Shown one piece after another: positions 16,066-23,880 of a stretch of 64,000 nucleotides of DNA (its first letter is position 1; the number at the start of each line of letters is the position of its first letter). Position numbers and translations under genes: made by a program. The DNA lies in assembly GCA_964545855.1 (NCBI GenBank), contig CAZJHD010000023.1:1-64000 (forward strand). Direction: 5' to 3'. Origin of the DNA: CAZJHD01 sp964545855 (lineage in GTDB: Bacteria; Planctomycetota; UBA1135; JACQFD01). The notes below the pieces were generated by a model that saw only the letters and a list, made by a program, of their open reading frames with translations, did not search any database and was not told the origin of the DNA.

Positions 16066-17964
16066 CTATCCCTCGTTGCGCAGGTCGATCGTCCGCACGA
16101 CGACGCCGTCGGCTCGGATCCGCTGATCCCCGAGCCTCTCGAAGTCTCCGAAGATCGGCCGGGCGGCCGAGGCCGCCGCCGGCACACCCGGCGCGGGCTC
16201 CGCGCGCGGCGCGACCTTCCCCGCGCCCCGGAGCGTCGAGCCGCGAAGCGTCGACTGGAGGCTCGTCCAGGTGAGGTCCGCCGACGGCCCGCCGCCGCTG
16301 CGATCGCCGCCGGCGCCCGGCACGTGGAGCTCCGGCGTGGCGAGCGACTTCCAGTAGGCCTCCGCGTCCGCGAGCGGCTCCGGCGAGGCGACCAGGAGGA
16401 AGTGCTCGGCGCCCCCGCCGGAGGAGTCGATCACCCAGTACTGCTCCTTCCCTTCGAGCGACCCCGGGAGCGTCACGGCGGCGCCGCCCTGGGTCCGCAC
16501 GGGATTCCCGCCGCGCACGAATCGGTCGTCGGGGTAGGGGAACAGGGCGAAGCGGTTCCCCGCGTCGTCCTCGTTGAAGAGGTAGATCCAGAGGTCGCGG
16601 CTCGCGGCGACGCTCAGATGGAGCTGGTCTCCGGGACGCACCGAGGCGCCGTCGAGGAGCTGTCGCGGGCGCTCGCCCGTCCGATGCGCGTAGAGCCGCG
16701 CGTCCAGATCGAAGGCGACGACCTGCGGCGTCTCGCGGAAGGGCCGGAAGACGAGAAGGAGGGCGACGATCGCGATCGCCGCGACCGCCGAGGCGACGAC
16801 GATCACGCGACGGGCCATCGGCGCGCTCCTCGGCGCCGGCTCGTCCGCCGCCGCGAGGAGATCCCGCAGGGCGCGCTCGAAGGCGCCCGCCGACGCGAAG
16901 CGCGCCGAGGGCTCGCGCGCGAGCGCGCGCTCGACGACGGTCACGAGGTCACCTGGCAGATCGGAGCGCCGGTCGCGCAGGGGAGCGGGCGTTCCCTCGA
17001 GAACGGCCTCCCGGAGGCTCAGGAAGCTCGCTTCCTCGTAGGGGAAGCGCATGGTGAGGAGCCAGTAGAGGAGGACGCCGAGCGCCCAGAGGTCGGCCGC
17101 GGGCCCGACGGCTGCCCCCTGCTCGAACTGCTCGGGCGCCATGAACCTCGGCGTCCCCATCGGGCCGCCGAGGTCCGCGCCGCGATCCGACGGCGAGCGC
17201 ACGAGGCCGAAGTCGAGGAGCACGATGCGCCCGCCCACGGCGCGCATGACGTTCGACGGCTTGAGATCGCCGTGGACGAGACCCTTCTCGTGCAGCGCCG
17301 CGAGCGCGCGGCAGAGGTCGATGCCGATGCGGATCGCCTCCGCGGGGGCGAGGACGCCGTCGGCCCGCACCCACTCCTCGAGCGTGCGCCCCTCCACGAA
17401 CTCGAGAACCAGCCGAACGCGCCCCGCCTCCTCGTCGATCTGGTGGATGCGGACGATGTTCGGATGGTCGAGGGACGCGAGCACGCGTGCCTCCTCGACG
17501 AAACGATGCAGCGCCTCCGGATCGCAGGCGCGCTCCTCGCCGAGCACCTTGATCGCCACGACTCGTCCGAGGGCGCGGTCGACGGCGCGGTGGACCGTGC
17601 CGAAGGCTCCCTTCCCGAGGAGCGTCTGCGTCTCGAATCCGCGGTCGAGACCGCGCTCGGGTTCCGGGTCGCCGGGGAACTGGAGCGGCTCCTCGCCCGA
17701 CTGGATCCGCCGCATGGCGTCGATCGCGCGGAGCGCGTCGGCCTCGCCGGAGGAGAGGCGGCCGCTGCGCGTGAGCGGGTCGACGTCGGGGGAGCTGCGG
17801 TCTCCGATGTCGGCCGAGGCGCTGCCGATGGGATCGTCGTCGTCGAGGGATCGTTGCATCGCGAGACGAAGGGGCCCCGGGTCGGGGCACGGTTCCGGGG
17901 TGGCGAGCAGGCTAGCAATCCTGCGGCCGAGGGAGGGCAGGCCTCGGTGAGGGATGTCGTTCAT
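16066..17964 (-). CDS. Transmembrane Ser/Thr protein kinase with DUF4384 domain
   Basis: The 632-aa protein has a Hanks-type kinase domain at about residues 110-370: glycine loop GKGAFGTV (117-124), Lys139 in VAIKVL, catalytic HGDLKPSN (Asp233, Asn238), DFGL (Asp251) and APE. Arg is replaced by Gly in the HRD position, so it is a non-RD kinase and probably does not need activation-loop phosphorylation. One membrane segment follows at 386-406. The outer part contains a DUF4384-like domain (VRPGDQLHLSVAASRDLWIYLFN, FALFPYPD) that may sense envelope signals. The roughly 105-residue N-terminal region is unassigned. The gene is divergent from the amidotransferase-like gene across 140 bp. Confidence 0.9.
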   Translation of the reverse strand: MNDIPHRGLPSLGRRIASLLATPEPCPDPGPLRLAMQRSLDDDDPIGSASADIGDRSSPDVDPLTRSGRLSSGEADALRAIDAMRRIQSGEEPLQFPGDPEPERGLDRGFETQTLLGKGAFGTVHRAVDRALGRVVAIKVLGEERACDPEALHRFVEEARVLASLDHPNIVRIHQIDEEAGRVRLVLEFVEGRTLEEWVRADGVLAPAEAIRIGIDLCRALAALHEKGLVHGDLKPSNVMRAVGGRIVLLDFGLVRSPSDRGADLGGPMGTPRFMAPEQFEQGAAVGPAADLWALGVLLYWLLTMRFPYEEASFLSLREAVLEGTPAPLRDRRSDLPGDLVTVVERALAREPSARFASAGAFERALRDLLAAADEPAPRSAPMARRVIVVASAVAAIAIVALLLVFRPFRETPQVVAFDLDARLYAHRTGERPRQLLDGASVRPGDQLHLSVAASRDLWIYLFNEDDAGNRFALFPYPDDRFVRGGNPVRTQGGAAVTLPGSLEGKEQYWVIDSSGGGAEHFLLVASPEPLADAEAYWKSLATPELHVPGAGGDRSGGGPSADLTWTSLQSTLRGSTLRGAGKVAPRAEPAPGVPAAASAARPIFGDFERLGDQRIRADGVVVRTIDLRNEG

Positions 17965-18026
17965 GGCGGTGGACCCGGGCTCGGAACGCGGTCCCTCGTG
18001 CGAGCGAACGAGATTCCGCCTTTTCG

Positions 18027-18052
18027 CTCCCCCTCCGGCGATCTTGGGGGAG
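18027..18052. promoter_or_regulatory. Hairpin in the divergent kinase/amidotransferase intergenic region
   Basis: CTCCCCC (18027-18033) pairs perfectly with GGGGGAG (18046-18052) across a 12-nt loop. It sits upstream of the AGGAG ribosome-binding site (18090-18094) of the rightward gene. It could be an operator or a leader hairpin. No promoter was identified with confidence. Confidence 0.35.
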
Positions 18053-18104
18053 ACTGAGTCCGCGTCCGCTCATTCGACGAGACCTCTCCAGGAGCCGCTC
18101 TTCC

Positions 18105-19244
18105 TTGCCTGTCGTCTGCGACCTTCGATCGAGCCTCGGTGCGGAGCACTGCACCCGGGCCTGCCCGCTCGACGAGTCCGAGGACGTCTTCCGCTACGCG
18201 CGCTTCGATCGCGCGAGCACGCTGCCGCCTCCCGAGGAGGGCCTCCTCGACGTGGCGGTCCTCGACATGAATCACGGGTGGCCGAACCTCGGCCACGACT
18301 CCCTCGTGAAGGCGATCCGGGGAACCGCCTGCAACCTCCGGGAGCAGCTCCTCCGGCACGGTCTCGCGATCCGCGTGATCTCCTTCGACGTCCGCGCCGG
18401 CCTGCGCGTGCCGGACGCCGACGCGCTCGATCGATTCGCGGTCCTGGTGGGGACCGGCGGTCCGGGCCATCTCGACCCGCGCCGCAACGACGGCATCTGC
18501 CCGGAGAGCCAGGGTCTCCGCGAGGATCCCTCCTGGGAGCCGGCGCTCTTCCGGCTCTTCGACGCCGTCCTCGCCGACGAGCGCCGCGCGCTCCTCGGCG
18601 TCTGCCACACCTTCGGGCTCCTCTGTCGATGGTCGGGCGCCGCGGCTCCGGTCGTGCGCTGCGCCGAGAAGGGCGGCAAGAGCTCCGGCGTCCTCGAGAA
18701 CGAGCTCTCGGAGGAGGCGCTGAGCCACCCCTGGTTCGCACGGTTCTCGAGATCCCTCGGCGGCGGCCGCCGGCTGCGCATCCTCGACAGCCGTCTCCTC
18801 GACCTCGTGCGCATGCCCGGCGCCTCGGGCCCGCCCGTCGCCGAACTCGGCCACGAGGTGGACGCGCACACGGGGCTCCGCACCGACGCCGTGACGATGA
18901 TCGAGTTCGCCCGCGACCGCGCGGGACTCCTGCCACGCGTCTTCGGCGTGAACCACCACCCCGAGATCCTCCACCGCGCGAGCCTGATGGCCCTGCTGAA
19001 CGAGAAGCTCGAGCGCAGCGAGGTCTCGCGCGACTGGTACGACGAGCGCGTGCGGCTCATGACGACGATGCATCCCGGCGAGGACAGCGAGAAGCTCCTC
19101 GCCCTCACGTCGCACTTCACGCTGATCGCTCCGCTCCGCTTCCACCTCGTGCGCGAGCTGCGCCGTCGCTGCGAGGCGCGCGGCGTCGACGCGGGCATCC
19201 ACGAGGACGAGGTGCTCGGCTGGACCGAGCCGGCGTCGTCGTAG
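18105..19244 (+). CDS. Class I glutamine amidotransferase-like protein
   Basis: The 379-aa protein contains LLGVCHTFGLLC, where Cys sits at the nucleophile elbow of class I (triad) amidotransferases, and later FGVNHHPEIL, which matches the His...Glu part of the triad (usually QxHPE). GTGGPGHLDPR is the oxyanion-region glycine motif. It may transfer glutamine-derived ammonia to an unknown acceptor, or be a peptidase-like relative. The start is a TTG with AGGAG 10 nt upstream. It faces the ATP-grasp operon across a 199-bp gap holding two repeats. The protein is longer than simple GATase domains, with an extra C-terminal helical region of about 90 residues. Confidence 0.75.
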   Translation: MPVVCDLRSSLGAEHCTRACPLDESEDVFRYARFDRASTLPPPEEGLLDVAVLDMNHGWPNLGHDSLVKAIRGTACNLREQLLRHGLAIRVISFDVRAGLRVPDADALDRFAVLVGTGGPGHLDPRRNDGICPESQGLREDPSWEPALFRLFDAVLADERRALLGVCHTFGLLCRWSGAAAPVVRCAEKGGKSSGVLENELSEEALSHPWFARFSRSLGGGRRLRILDSRLLDLVRMPGASGPPVAELGHEVDAHTGLRTDAVTMIEFARDRAGLLPRVFGVNHHPEILHRASLMALLNEKLERSEVSRDWYDERVRLMTTMHPGEDSEKLLALTSHFTLIAPLRFHLVRELRRRCEARGVDAGIHEDEVLGWTEPASS

Positions 19245-19280
19245 CCGGAGTCGTCGTAGCCGGAGTCGCTGCGCGACTCC
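19236..19280. repeat. 15-bp tandem duplication and hairpin at gene end
   Basis: TCGTCGTAGCCGGAG occurs twice in tandem (19236-19250, 19251-19265); the first copy contains the TAG stop of the amidotransferase-like gene. It is followed by GGAGTCG-N5-CGACTCC (19262-19280), a 7-bp stem. There is no T-run, so an intrinsic terminator role is uncertain. Confidence 0.6.
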
Positions 19281-19284
19281 CTAT

Positions 19285-19443
19285 CTGCCCGTGGCGGAAG
19301 TCATCCGAGCTCCGCGCGGGCCCCGACGCCCATCGCGTCGTTGCGCGTCCTCACCGCAACTTCCCGCTACGTTTGCGGCGCGCGCCTCGCGCTGTGCGCC
19401 GCTGCCTCGCGCTCGCTCTGCGGAGCCCTTCCGCCACGGGCAG
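19285..19443. repeat. 159-bp element with 16-bp perfect inverted ends
   Basis: CTGCCCGTGGCGGAAG at 19285-19300 is perfectly inverted at 19428-19443. Just inside, GCTCCGC recurs on both arms, and an internal CCGCAA...TTGCGG stem lies in the centre. The element fills the gap between two convergent genes and its right arm abuts the TAG of the ATP-grasp gene. It could be a MITE, a REP-type element or a bidirectional terminator. Confidence 0.75.
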
Positions 19444-20469
19444 CTATGCCTTCCCGTCGGCCTTGCCCGCGGCGTCCGCGCCGCGCTTGCGTCCCTTCGC
19501 GTCCCGCGCCCGCTCGAGAGCGCTCTCGAGGATGCGGCCGATGAGCCCGTCGTAGCCGAGGCCGGCGGCCTCCGCGGCGAGCGCCAGCTCCGAGGCCTTC
19601 TCCAGATAGGGGTTCGGGTTCGCCTCGAGGATGAAGGCCCGACCCTGACGATCGACCCGGAAGTCGATGCGGCCGTAGTCGCGCAGCCGCATCGCGCGAA
19701 ACGCCGTCACGGCCATGCGCTCCAGCTCGACCCGGAGACCCGGCTCCACCTGCGCCACGATGGCCTTCGTGCCGCGGTACTCCGCCGTGCCCTCCTCGAA
19801 CTTCGCGCGCTGGTCCATGATCCGAGGCCGGTGCCGCGGGAACCCGGTGAAGTCCACCTCGATGGCCGGGAGCGCCTCGGGCGCCTCGTGCCCCAGCACG
19901 GCGACCGACACCTCGCGTCCCTCGATGTACTCCTCCACGAGCGCGGCGCCGCCGTACTCCGTGCGGACCTGCCGCACCTTCTCCAGCAGGTCGAGCGACT
20001 TGCGCACGACCGACGTCGCGTCGATGCCGATCGATGCGTCCTGACGCACGGGCTTCACGAAGAGCGGGAAGCGCAGGTCGCCGACGAACTCGAGCGCCTC
20101 GTCGTAGAAGGCCGCGAATCGCGGGAACGGGAGCGAGTCGAAGGAAAGGAGCTTCTTCGTGAGCACCTTGTCCTGGGAGAGCATCAGCCCGACGGGGTCG
20201 GCGCCCGTGAAGGGGATGCCGAGGAGGTCGAGGACGACGGCGAAGTGCACGTCGCTGTCCTCGCGGCCGCAGAGCGACTCCGTCAGGTTGAAGACCACCT
20301 CCGGCGCGCGGTCGCGCAGCAGCGCGAGGATCTTCCCGAGGTCTCCCGGGAGCGCCATCGGCTCGGCCTCGTGCCCGAGACGGCGCAATGCGTCGAGGAC
20401 GTGCTGGACCACTTCGTCCGGCGTCGCGTCCTGCCACGAGCCGTCGTAGGCGACCGCCACGCGCGTCAA
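19444..20469 (-). CDS. ATP-grasp ligase, D-Ala-D-Ala ligase-like
   Basis: The 341-aa protein has the ATP-grasp fold: FNLTESLCGREDSDVHFA, PFTGADPVGLMLSQDKVLTK, FPLFVKPVRQDASIGI (ATP-binding Lys) and YGRIDFRVDRQGRAFILEANPNP (Mg-binding Asp, Glu, Asn). These are the hallmarks of D-alanine-D-alanine ligase relatives, which join a carboxylate to an amine using ATP. A true Ddl role is unlikely given its setting next to a peptidase and flavoenzyme; it may make a peptide or modified amino acid. The start is TTG overlapping the peptidase stop (TTGA, 20466-20469); a GTG three codons later is an alternative. The C-terminal tail is Lys/Arg/Ala-rich. Confidence 0.85.
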   Translation of the reverse strand: MTRVAVAYDGSWQDATPDEVVQHVLDALRRLGHEAEPMALPGDLGKILALLRDRAPEVVFNLTESLCGREDSDVHFAVVLDLLGIPFTGADPVGLMLSQDKVLTKKLLSFDSLPFPRFAAFYDEALEFVGDLRFPLFVKPVRQDASIGIDATSVVRKSLDLLEKVRQVRTEYGGAALVEEYIEGREVSVAVLGHEAPEALPAIEVDFTGFPRHRPRIMDQRAKFEEGTAEYRGTKAIVAQVEPGLRVELERMAVTAFRAMRLRDYGRIDFRVDRQGRAFILEANPNPYLEKASELALAAEAAGLGYDGLIGRILESALERARDAKGRKRGADAAGKADGKA

Positions 20470-21665
20470 AGGCGCTTCTCCCCGCGGACCTCGTTGCCCG
20501 GGTTGCCGAGGAAGTCGCCCGTGCGGACGTAGTTGAACGAGAGGCTCGTCACGAGCGCCGTCATGTGCGCCATCTGCAGCGGCAGGTTCTCCGGATCGGT
20601 CCGGAGGCCGAGCGCGTCGCAGCGCTCCTCGACGAAGAGGAGGAGGCTCCGCACGATCTCGTAGCGCGCTCCCGTCATGTCGGAGATCGCCGTCGCGATG
20701 CCGGCGCGGAATCGGCTCAGCAGCTCGGTGACGGGCGTTCCGTCCCCCGCCGCGAAGCAGTTGCGCAGGTCGCCGTCGAGGAACGCGCCGATGCGTTCCG
20801 CCGGCTCACGGCTCGAACGCCTCGCGTAGAAGTCCGCGAGCACGACGTCGAGCTCGTCCTCGTCCTCTTCGTCCTCGTCCTCCTCCGGCTCCTCGGGCTC
20901 CTCCTCGGCGTCCTCGTCCGTCTCCGGAAGGCCCTCCGGCGGCACGATCGGATCCTTGGGGCCGAACTCCGCCATCACGCGCTCGACGTACTCGAGCTTC
21001 GGGAGGGCGCCCGTGCCCGCGTAGCGTTCGCGCCAGTCGGAGTCGGGAGTGAGCCACACGGCGAACGTCTCCGCGAAGTCCTCCTCGGGATGCATCTGCG
21101 CGTACCAGCCCGGCAGATGACGAACGAACTGCCGCGAGTGCGGCGACGGGCAGTAGTCGTCGAAGTAGGGACGCGAGAACGAGCCGAAGAGATCGGTCCA
21201 CTCGCTCGAGCGAAAGAGCTCGTAGGCGTAGTTGAGCGCGTGCCCCGCCTCGTGCCGCATGTACTTGGAGATCCGTTGGTCGTCCTCCAGGTCGTCCGTG
21301 AGCTGCTTCTCGAGGCGCGAGAGCTCCTCCTTCGCGAGATAGAAGGGCACGCCGATGATCGGCACGCCCTCGGGCACGCCCCATTCGTCCGAGAGATAGA
21401 CGGGAGGCTTGAAGCGAATCCCCTTCGCATCGAGCTCCGCGTAGAGCTCCTTCACGTGCGGCTCGAGGGGCGATCCGGCGATCGTGAGTCCGAGATCGCG
21501 GACACGCTTGCTCAGCAGCTCGGCCGGGAGCGGCTCGGCCTCGGGCGCCGGCTTCGCTCGGCCCTTCGACTTCGACGCCGACGCACGCTTCGAGGGATTG
21601 GGGGTTCGACCGGCCAAGGGCGCGACAGTGTGACATTCCGATCTCGCCCCGCCAGATTCGCCCAA
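20466..21665 (-). CDS. Putative zinc metallopeptidase
   Basis: The 399-aa frame carries HEAGHALNYAYEL (residues about 138-150), an HExxH zinc site, and HPEEDFAETFAVWLTP about 50 residues later, which can supply the third ligand (Glu). This resembles the putative zinc-binding metallopeptidase families that accompany amidoligases in bacteria. A very acidic insert of about 28 Glu/Asp-rich residues (around 265-290) and a Ser/Lys-rich N-terminus are unusual. The TTG at 21665 begins just 4 bp after the flavoenzyme stop; another TTG 16 codons later is also possible. The gene is coupled by TTGA to the ATP-grasp gene. No signal peptide is seen, so it acts in the cytoplasm. Confidence 0.75.
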   Translation of the reverse strand: MGESGGARSECHTVAPLAGRTPNPSKRASASKSKGRAKPAPEAEPLPAELLSKRVRDLGLTIAGSPLEPHVKELYAELDAKGIRFKPPVYLSDEWGVPEGVPIIGVPFYLAKEELSRLEKQLTDDLEDDQRISKYMRHEAGHALNYAYELFRSSEWTDLFGSFSRPYFDDYCPSPHSRQFVRHLPGWYAQMHPEEDFAETFAVWLTPDSDWRERYAGTGALPKLEYVERVMAEFGPKDPIVPPEGLPETDEDAEEEPEEPEEDEDEEDEDELDVVLADFYARRSSREPAERIGAFLDGDLRNCFAAGDGTPVTELLSRFRAGIATAISDMTGARYEIVRSLLLFVEERCDALGLRTDPENLPLQMAHMTALVTSLSFNYVRTGDFLGNPGNEVRGEKRL

Positions 21666-21669
21666 TCCG

Positions 21670-22362
21670 TTATTCTATAACGACTTGAGCGCGTCGGTCG
21701 ATATCGGGATCCACCAGCAGGACCCGATCGAGAGGCTTGCGCGCGAGGTCGGGGACGGCGCAGTCGGCGGCGGGGTAGCCGATCGGCACGATCGCGAAGG
21801 CCTTCTCGTTCGGCGGCCTGCGCAGGAGCTCCCCGAGGAAACGCATGGGGCTCGGCGTGTGCACGAGCGTCGCGAGACCGGCCGACGCCGCCGAGGCGAG
21901 GAGCATCCCGAGCGCGATGCCCACGGACTCCGTGACGTAGTAGTTCTTGCCGTGCGAGCCGTCGGGTCGCAGCTCGAAGGTCTGCGCGAAGACGACGACG
22001 ACCCACGGCGCCGTCGTCAGGTGCTCCTTCACCGCGTCGGTGCCGAGCGGGGCGAGATCGCGCTTCCACTCCTCCGGCATGCGCCACGCGTAGTTCGCTC
22101 GCTCTTCCTCCTCAGCCGCTGCGCGGATGCGCGCCTTCGTCTCGGAGTCGGAAACGGCGACGAAGGTCCAGGGCTGCTTGTGCGCGCCCGACGGCGCCGT
22201 GGAGGCCGACGCGATCATGATCTCGAGGAGCTCCCGCGGCACCGGGTCCGGCGCGAAGGCGCGCACGGAGCGGCGCCCCTCGAGGGTCTCGTGGAGAGCG
22301 CGGGCGCGACGCAGGCTCTCCTCGACGGGGAGACGCCGAGGCCGATAGGGAACGGAGCGCAT
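21670..22362 (-). CDS. Nitroreductase-family flavoenzyme, iodotyrosine deiodinase-like
   Basis: The 230-aa protein has RRSVRAFAPDPVP and ASTAPSGAHKQPWTFV, the FMN-binding start of nitroreductases, then EEERANYAWRMPEEW, YYVTESVGIALGMLLA, LVHTPSPMRFL and RPPNEKAF. The Tyr/Glu/Trp lid and HTPSPMxFL segments are characteristic of the iodotyrosine deiodinase (IYD) branch, which reductively removes halogen from halotyrosines in animals and has many bacterial homologues. A bacterial substrate is not known here. It is the first gene of an operon with the zinc peptidase and the ATP-grasp ligase, and is divergent from a secreted HExxH protein. Confidence 0.88.
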   Translation of the reverse strand: MRSVPYRPRRLPVEESLRRARALHETLEGRRSVRAFAPDPVPRELLEIMIASASTAPSGAHKQPWTFVAVSDSETKARIRAAAEEEERANYAWRMPEEWKRDLAPLGTDAVKEHLTTAPWVVVVFAQTFELRPDGSHGKNYYVTESVGIALGMLLASAASAGLATLVHTPSPMRFLGELLRRPPNEKAFAIVPIGYPAADCAVPDLARKPLDRVLLVDPDIDRRAQVVIE

Positions 22363-22458
22363 GGCGGAAGGAGGCCCGCCGCGCGGCCCTTTGTAAAGCG
22401 CCGTCGGCGCGGCCCGCTACGCTGGACGCGCCGTGCACGCACCGCCTCCGCTCCCACG

Positions 22459-23853
22459 ATGATCCCGCTGCTCGTCACGGCCGCGCTGCTCGCCGGCGCG
22501 GCTCCCCTGGACGCCCCGGTGCTCTCCGATCGGCACCGGGGCATCGTGATCGAGTGGATCGAGATGCTCCCGCGCGTCGCCGTGCATGACGAGGGCGACC
22601 GGAGCGCGCCCCGGGCCGGCTCGAAGCTCCGATTCGTGGCGCACCTTCGCAACACCGGCGCGTCGGCCGCCGCGCCCGGCGCCGTCCGCTGGACCGTCGA
22701 CGGCGAGCCGATCGCGGAGAGCCGCATCGACGCTCCCCTCGGCGCCGGCGAGCGATCGACCCTCGAGACTCCGTGGGTCGCCGGCGCGGGCCGCGCCCTC
22801 GTGGAGCTCGCGCTCCCCGACCTCGGTGAGTCGTGCTCCTTCGCGACGGACGCGCAGCGCATCCATGCCGCCATCGAGAAGACGACTTTGGAAACGCTGG
22901 AGCTGCAGATCGGCTCCCTGCCGCGGCGCCTGCAGGGAGAGCTCGCGCGTCTCCATGCGTCCTTCGCGGCGGCGCGCTACGCGGGCGTCACGCCCGAGGG
23001 GATCACCGAACGATTCCGGCTCGATCGCGTGAGCGTCTGGGAGCGCACCAGCGAGACGACGCGGCCCACGGACTTCGAGTCGCATCCCGAATCCGACGTG
23101 CTCGTCTCCTTCGCCGAGGGCGCGGGCGCGACGGCCTACCACTTCCCCCAGCACTCGATCGCGCACGGCTTCCTCGTCGAGGCGAAGGGGCTCCTGTCGC
23201 GCGCCGCCGAGAACGCGCTCTTCCACGAGCTGGGGCACTTCCGCGGGATTCCCGACCTCTACGTGATGCCCGTGGAGCGCGGCGCCGTCGGTCTCCGCAA
23301 GCGCGACGGCTCGCTCCTGCTGGAGGAGGCGCCGCTCCCCCCATCGCTGGCCCGCTGCACCATGAACGATCATTTCGTAAAGCTCCAATGGAGCGAGTAC
23401 GCGGCGGCCGTGATGGAGCGCAAGCGCGGCATCGCGCGCGTCGGTCTCTGCTGGGAGCCACGAACGCCCCTCGGGCACATGTGGCGCGACCTCCCGGGGC
23501 GAGTCCGCCTGCGCGTGCGCGACGCGAACGGTGCGCCCCTCGAGGGCGTCGAGGTGCGCGTCTACCGCTCCGGGATGCACAAGAGCCCCGACGGAGTGCC
23601 GCTCCGCGTCCAGGGCGTGCGTGCGGACGCGCTCCCCTACGCGAGCGCCGCGACGGACGCGGAGGGCTCCATGCTCGTGGCGGGCGACTACCTCGGCCGC
23701 TCCGAGAGCATGCCCTTCCGCAGCTTCTGGCTCCTCGCCGTCGCCGACGACGGAACGCAGGAGCGCGCGACGGTGATCCTCGGCTGCGACCTCAACCTGC
23801 GATTCTGGAAGGGCGAGACGGCGGAGACGACGGTCGACATCGCGGCGCCGTGA
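22459..23853 (+). CDS. Secreted HExxH metalloprotease-like protein
   Basis: The 464-aa protein starts with a short signal peptide (residues 1-15). Residues about 55-120 look like a CARDB-type beta domain (RFVAHLRNTGASAAAPG, VRWTVDGEPIAES). HELGHFRGIPDLY (His256, Glu257, His260, Asp266) is an HExxHxxGxxD zinc site as in metzincin-like proteases with Asp as third ligand. The C-terminal about 110 residues contain GRVRLRVRDANGAPLEGVEV, a carboxypeptidase-regulatory or Ig-like beta domain. An exported protease is likely. The ATG at 22459 follows a Pro/Ser-rich noncoding stretch. Confidence 0.75.
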   Translation: MIPLLVTAALLAGAAPLDAPVLSDRHRGIVIEWIEMLPRVAVHDEGDRSAPRAGSKLRFVAHLRNTGASAAAPGAVRWTVDGEPIAESRIDAPLGAGERSTLETPWVAGAGRALVELALPDLGESCSFATDAQRIHAAIEKTTLETLELQIGSLPRRLQGELARLHASFAAARYAGVTPEGITERFRLDRVSVWERTSETTRPTDFESHPESDVLVSFAEGAGATAYHFPQHSIAHGFLVEAKGLLSRAAENALFHELGHFRGIPDLYVMPVERGAVGLRKRDGSLLLEEAPLPPSLARCTMNDHFVKLQWSEYAAAVMERKRGIARVGLCWEPRTPLGHMWRDLPGRVRLRVRDANGAPLEGVEVRVYRSGMHKSPDGVPLRVQGVRADALPYASAATDAEGSMLVAGDYLGRSESMPFRSFWLLAVADDGTQERATVILGCDLNLRFWKGETAETTVDIAAP

Positions 23854-23880
23854 GCGGGAGCGCGGGAGCGGCGGCAGCCC

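Noticed and set aside
21664..21684. AT-rich TATAGAATAA as a promoter for the zinc peptidase
   Set aside because: The bases are the last codons and stop of the flavoenzyme, and the start of the peptidase is too close for a leader.
22363..22458. A promoter for the HExxH gene (TTGTAA and TACGCT)
   Set aside because: Spacing between the boxes is about 21 bp and the match is weak, so it was not listed.
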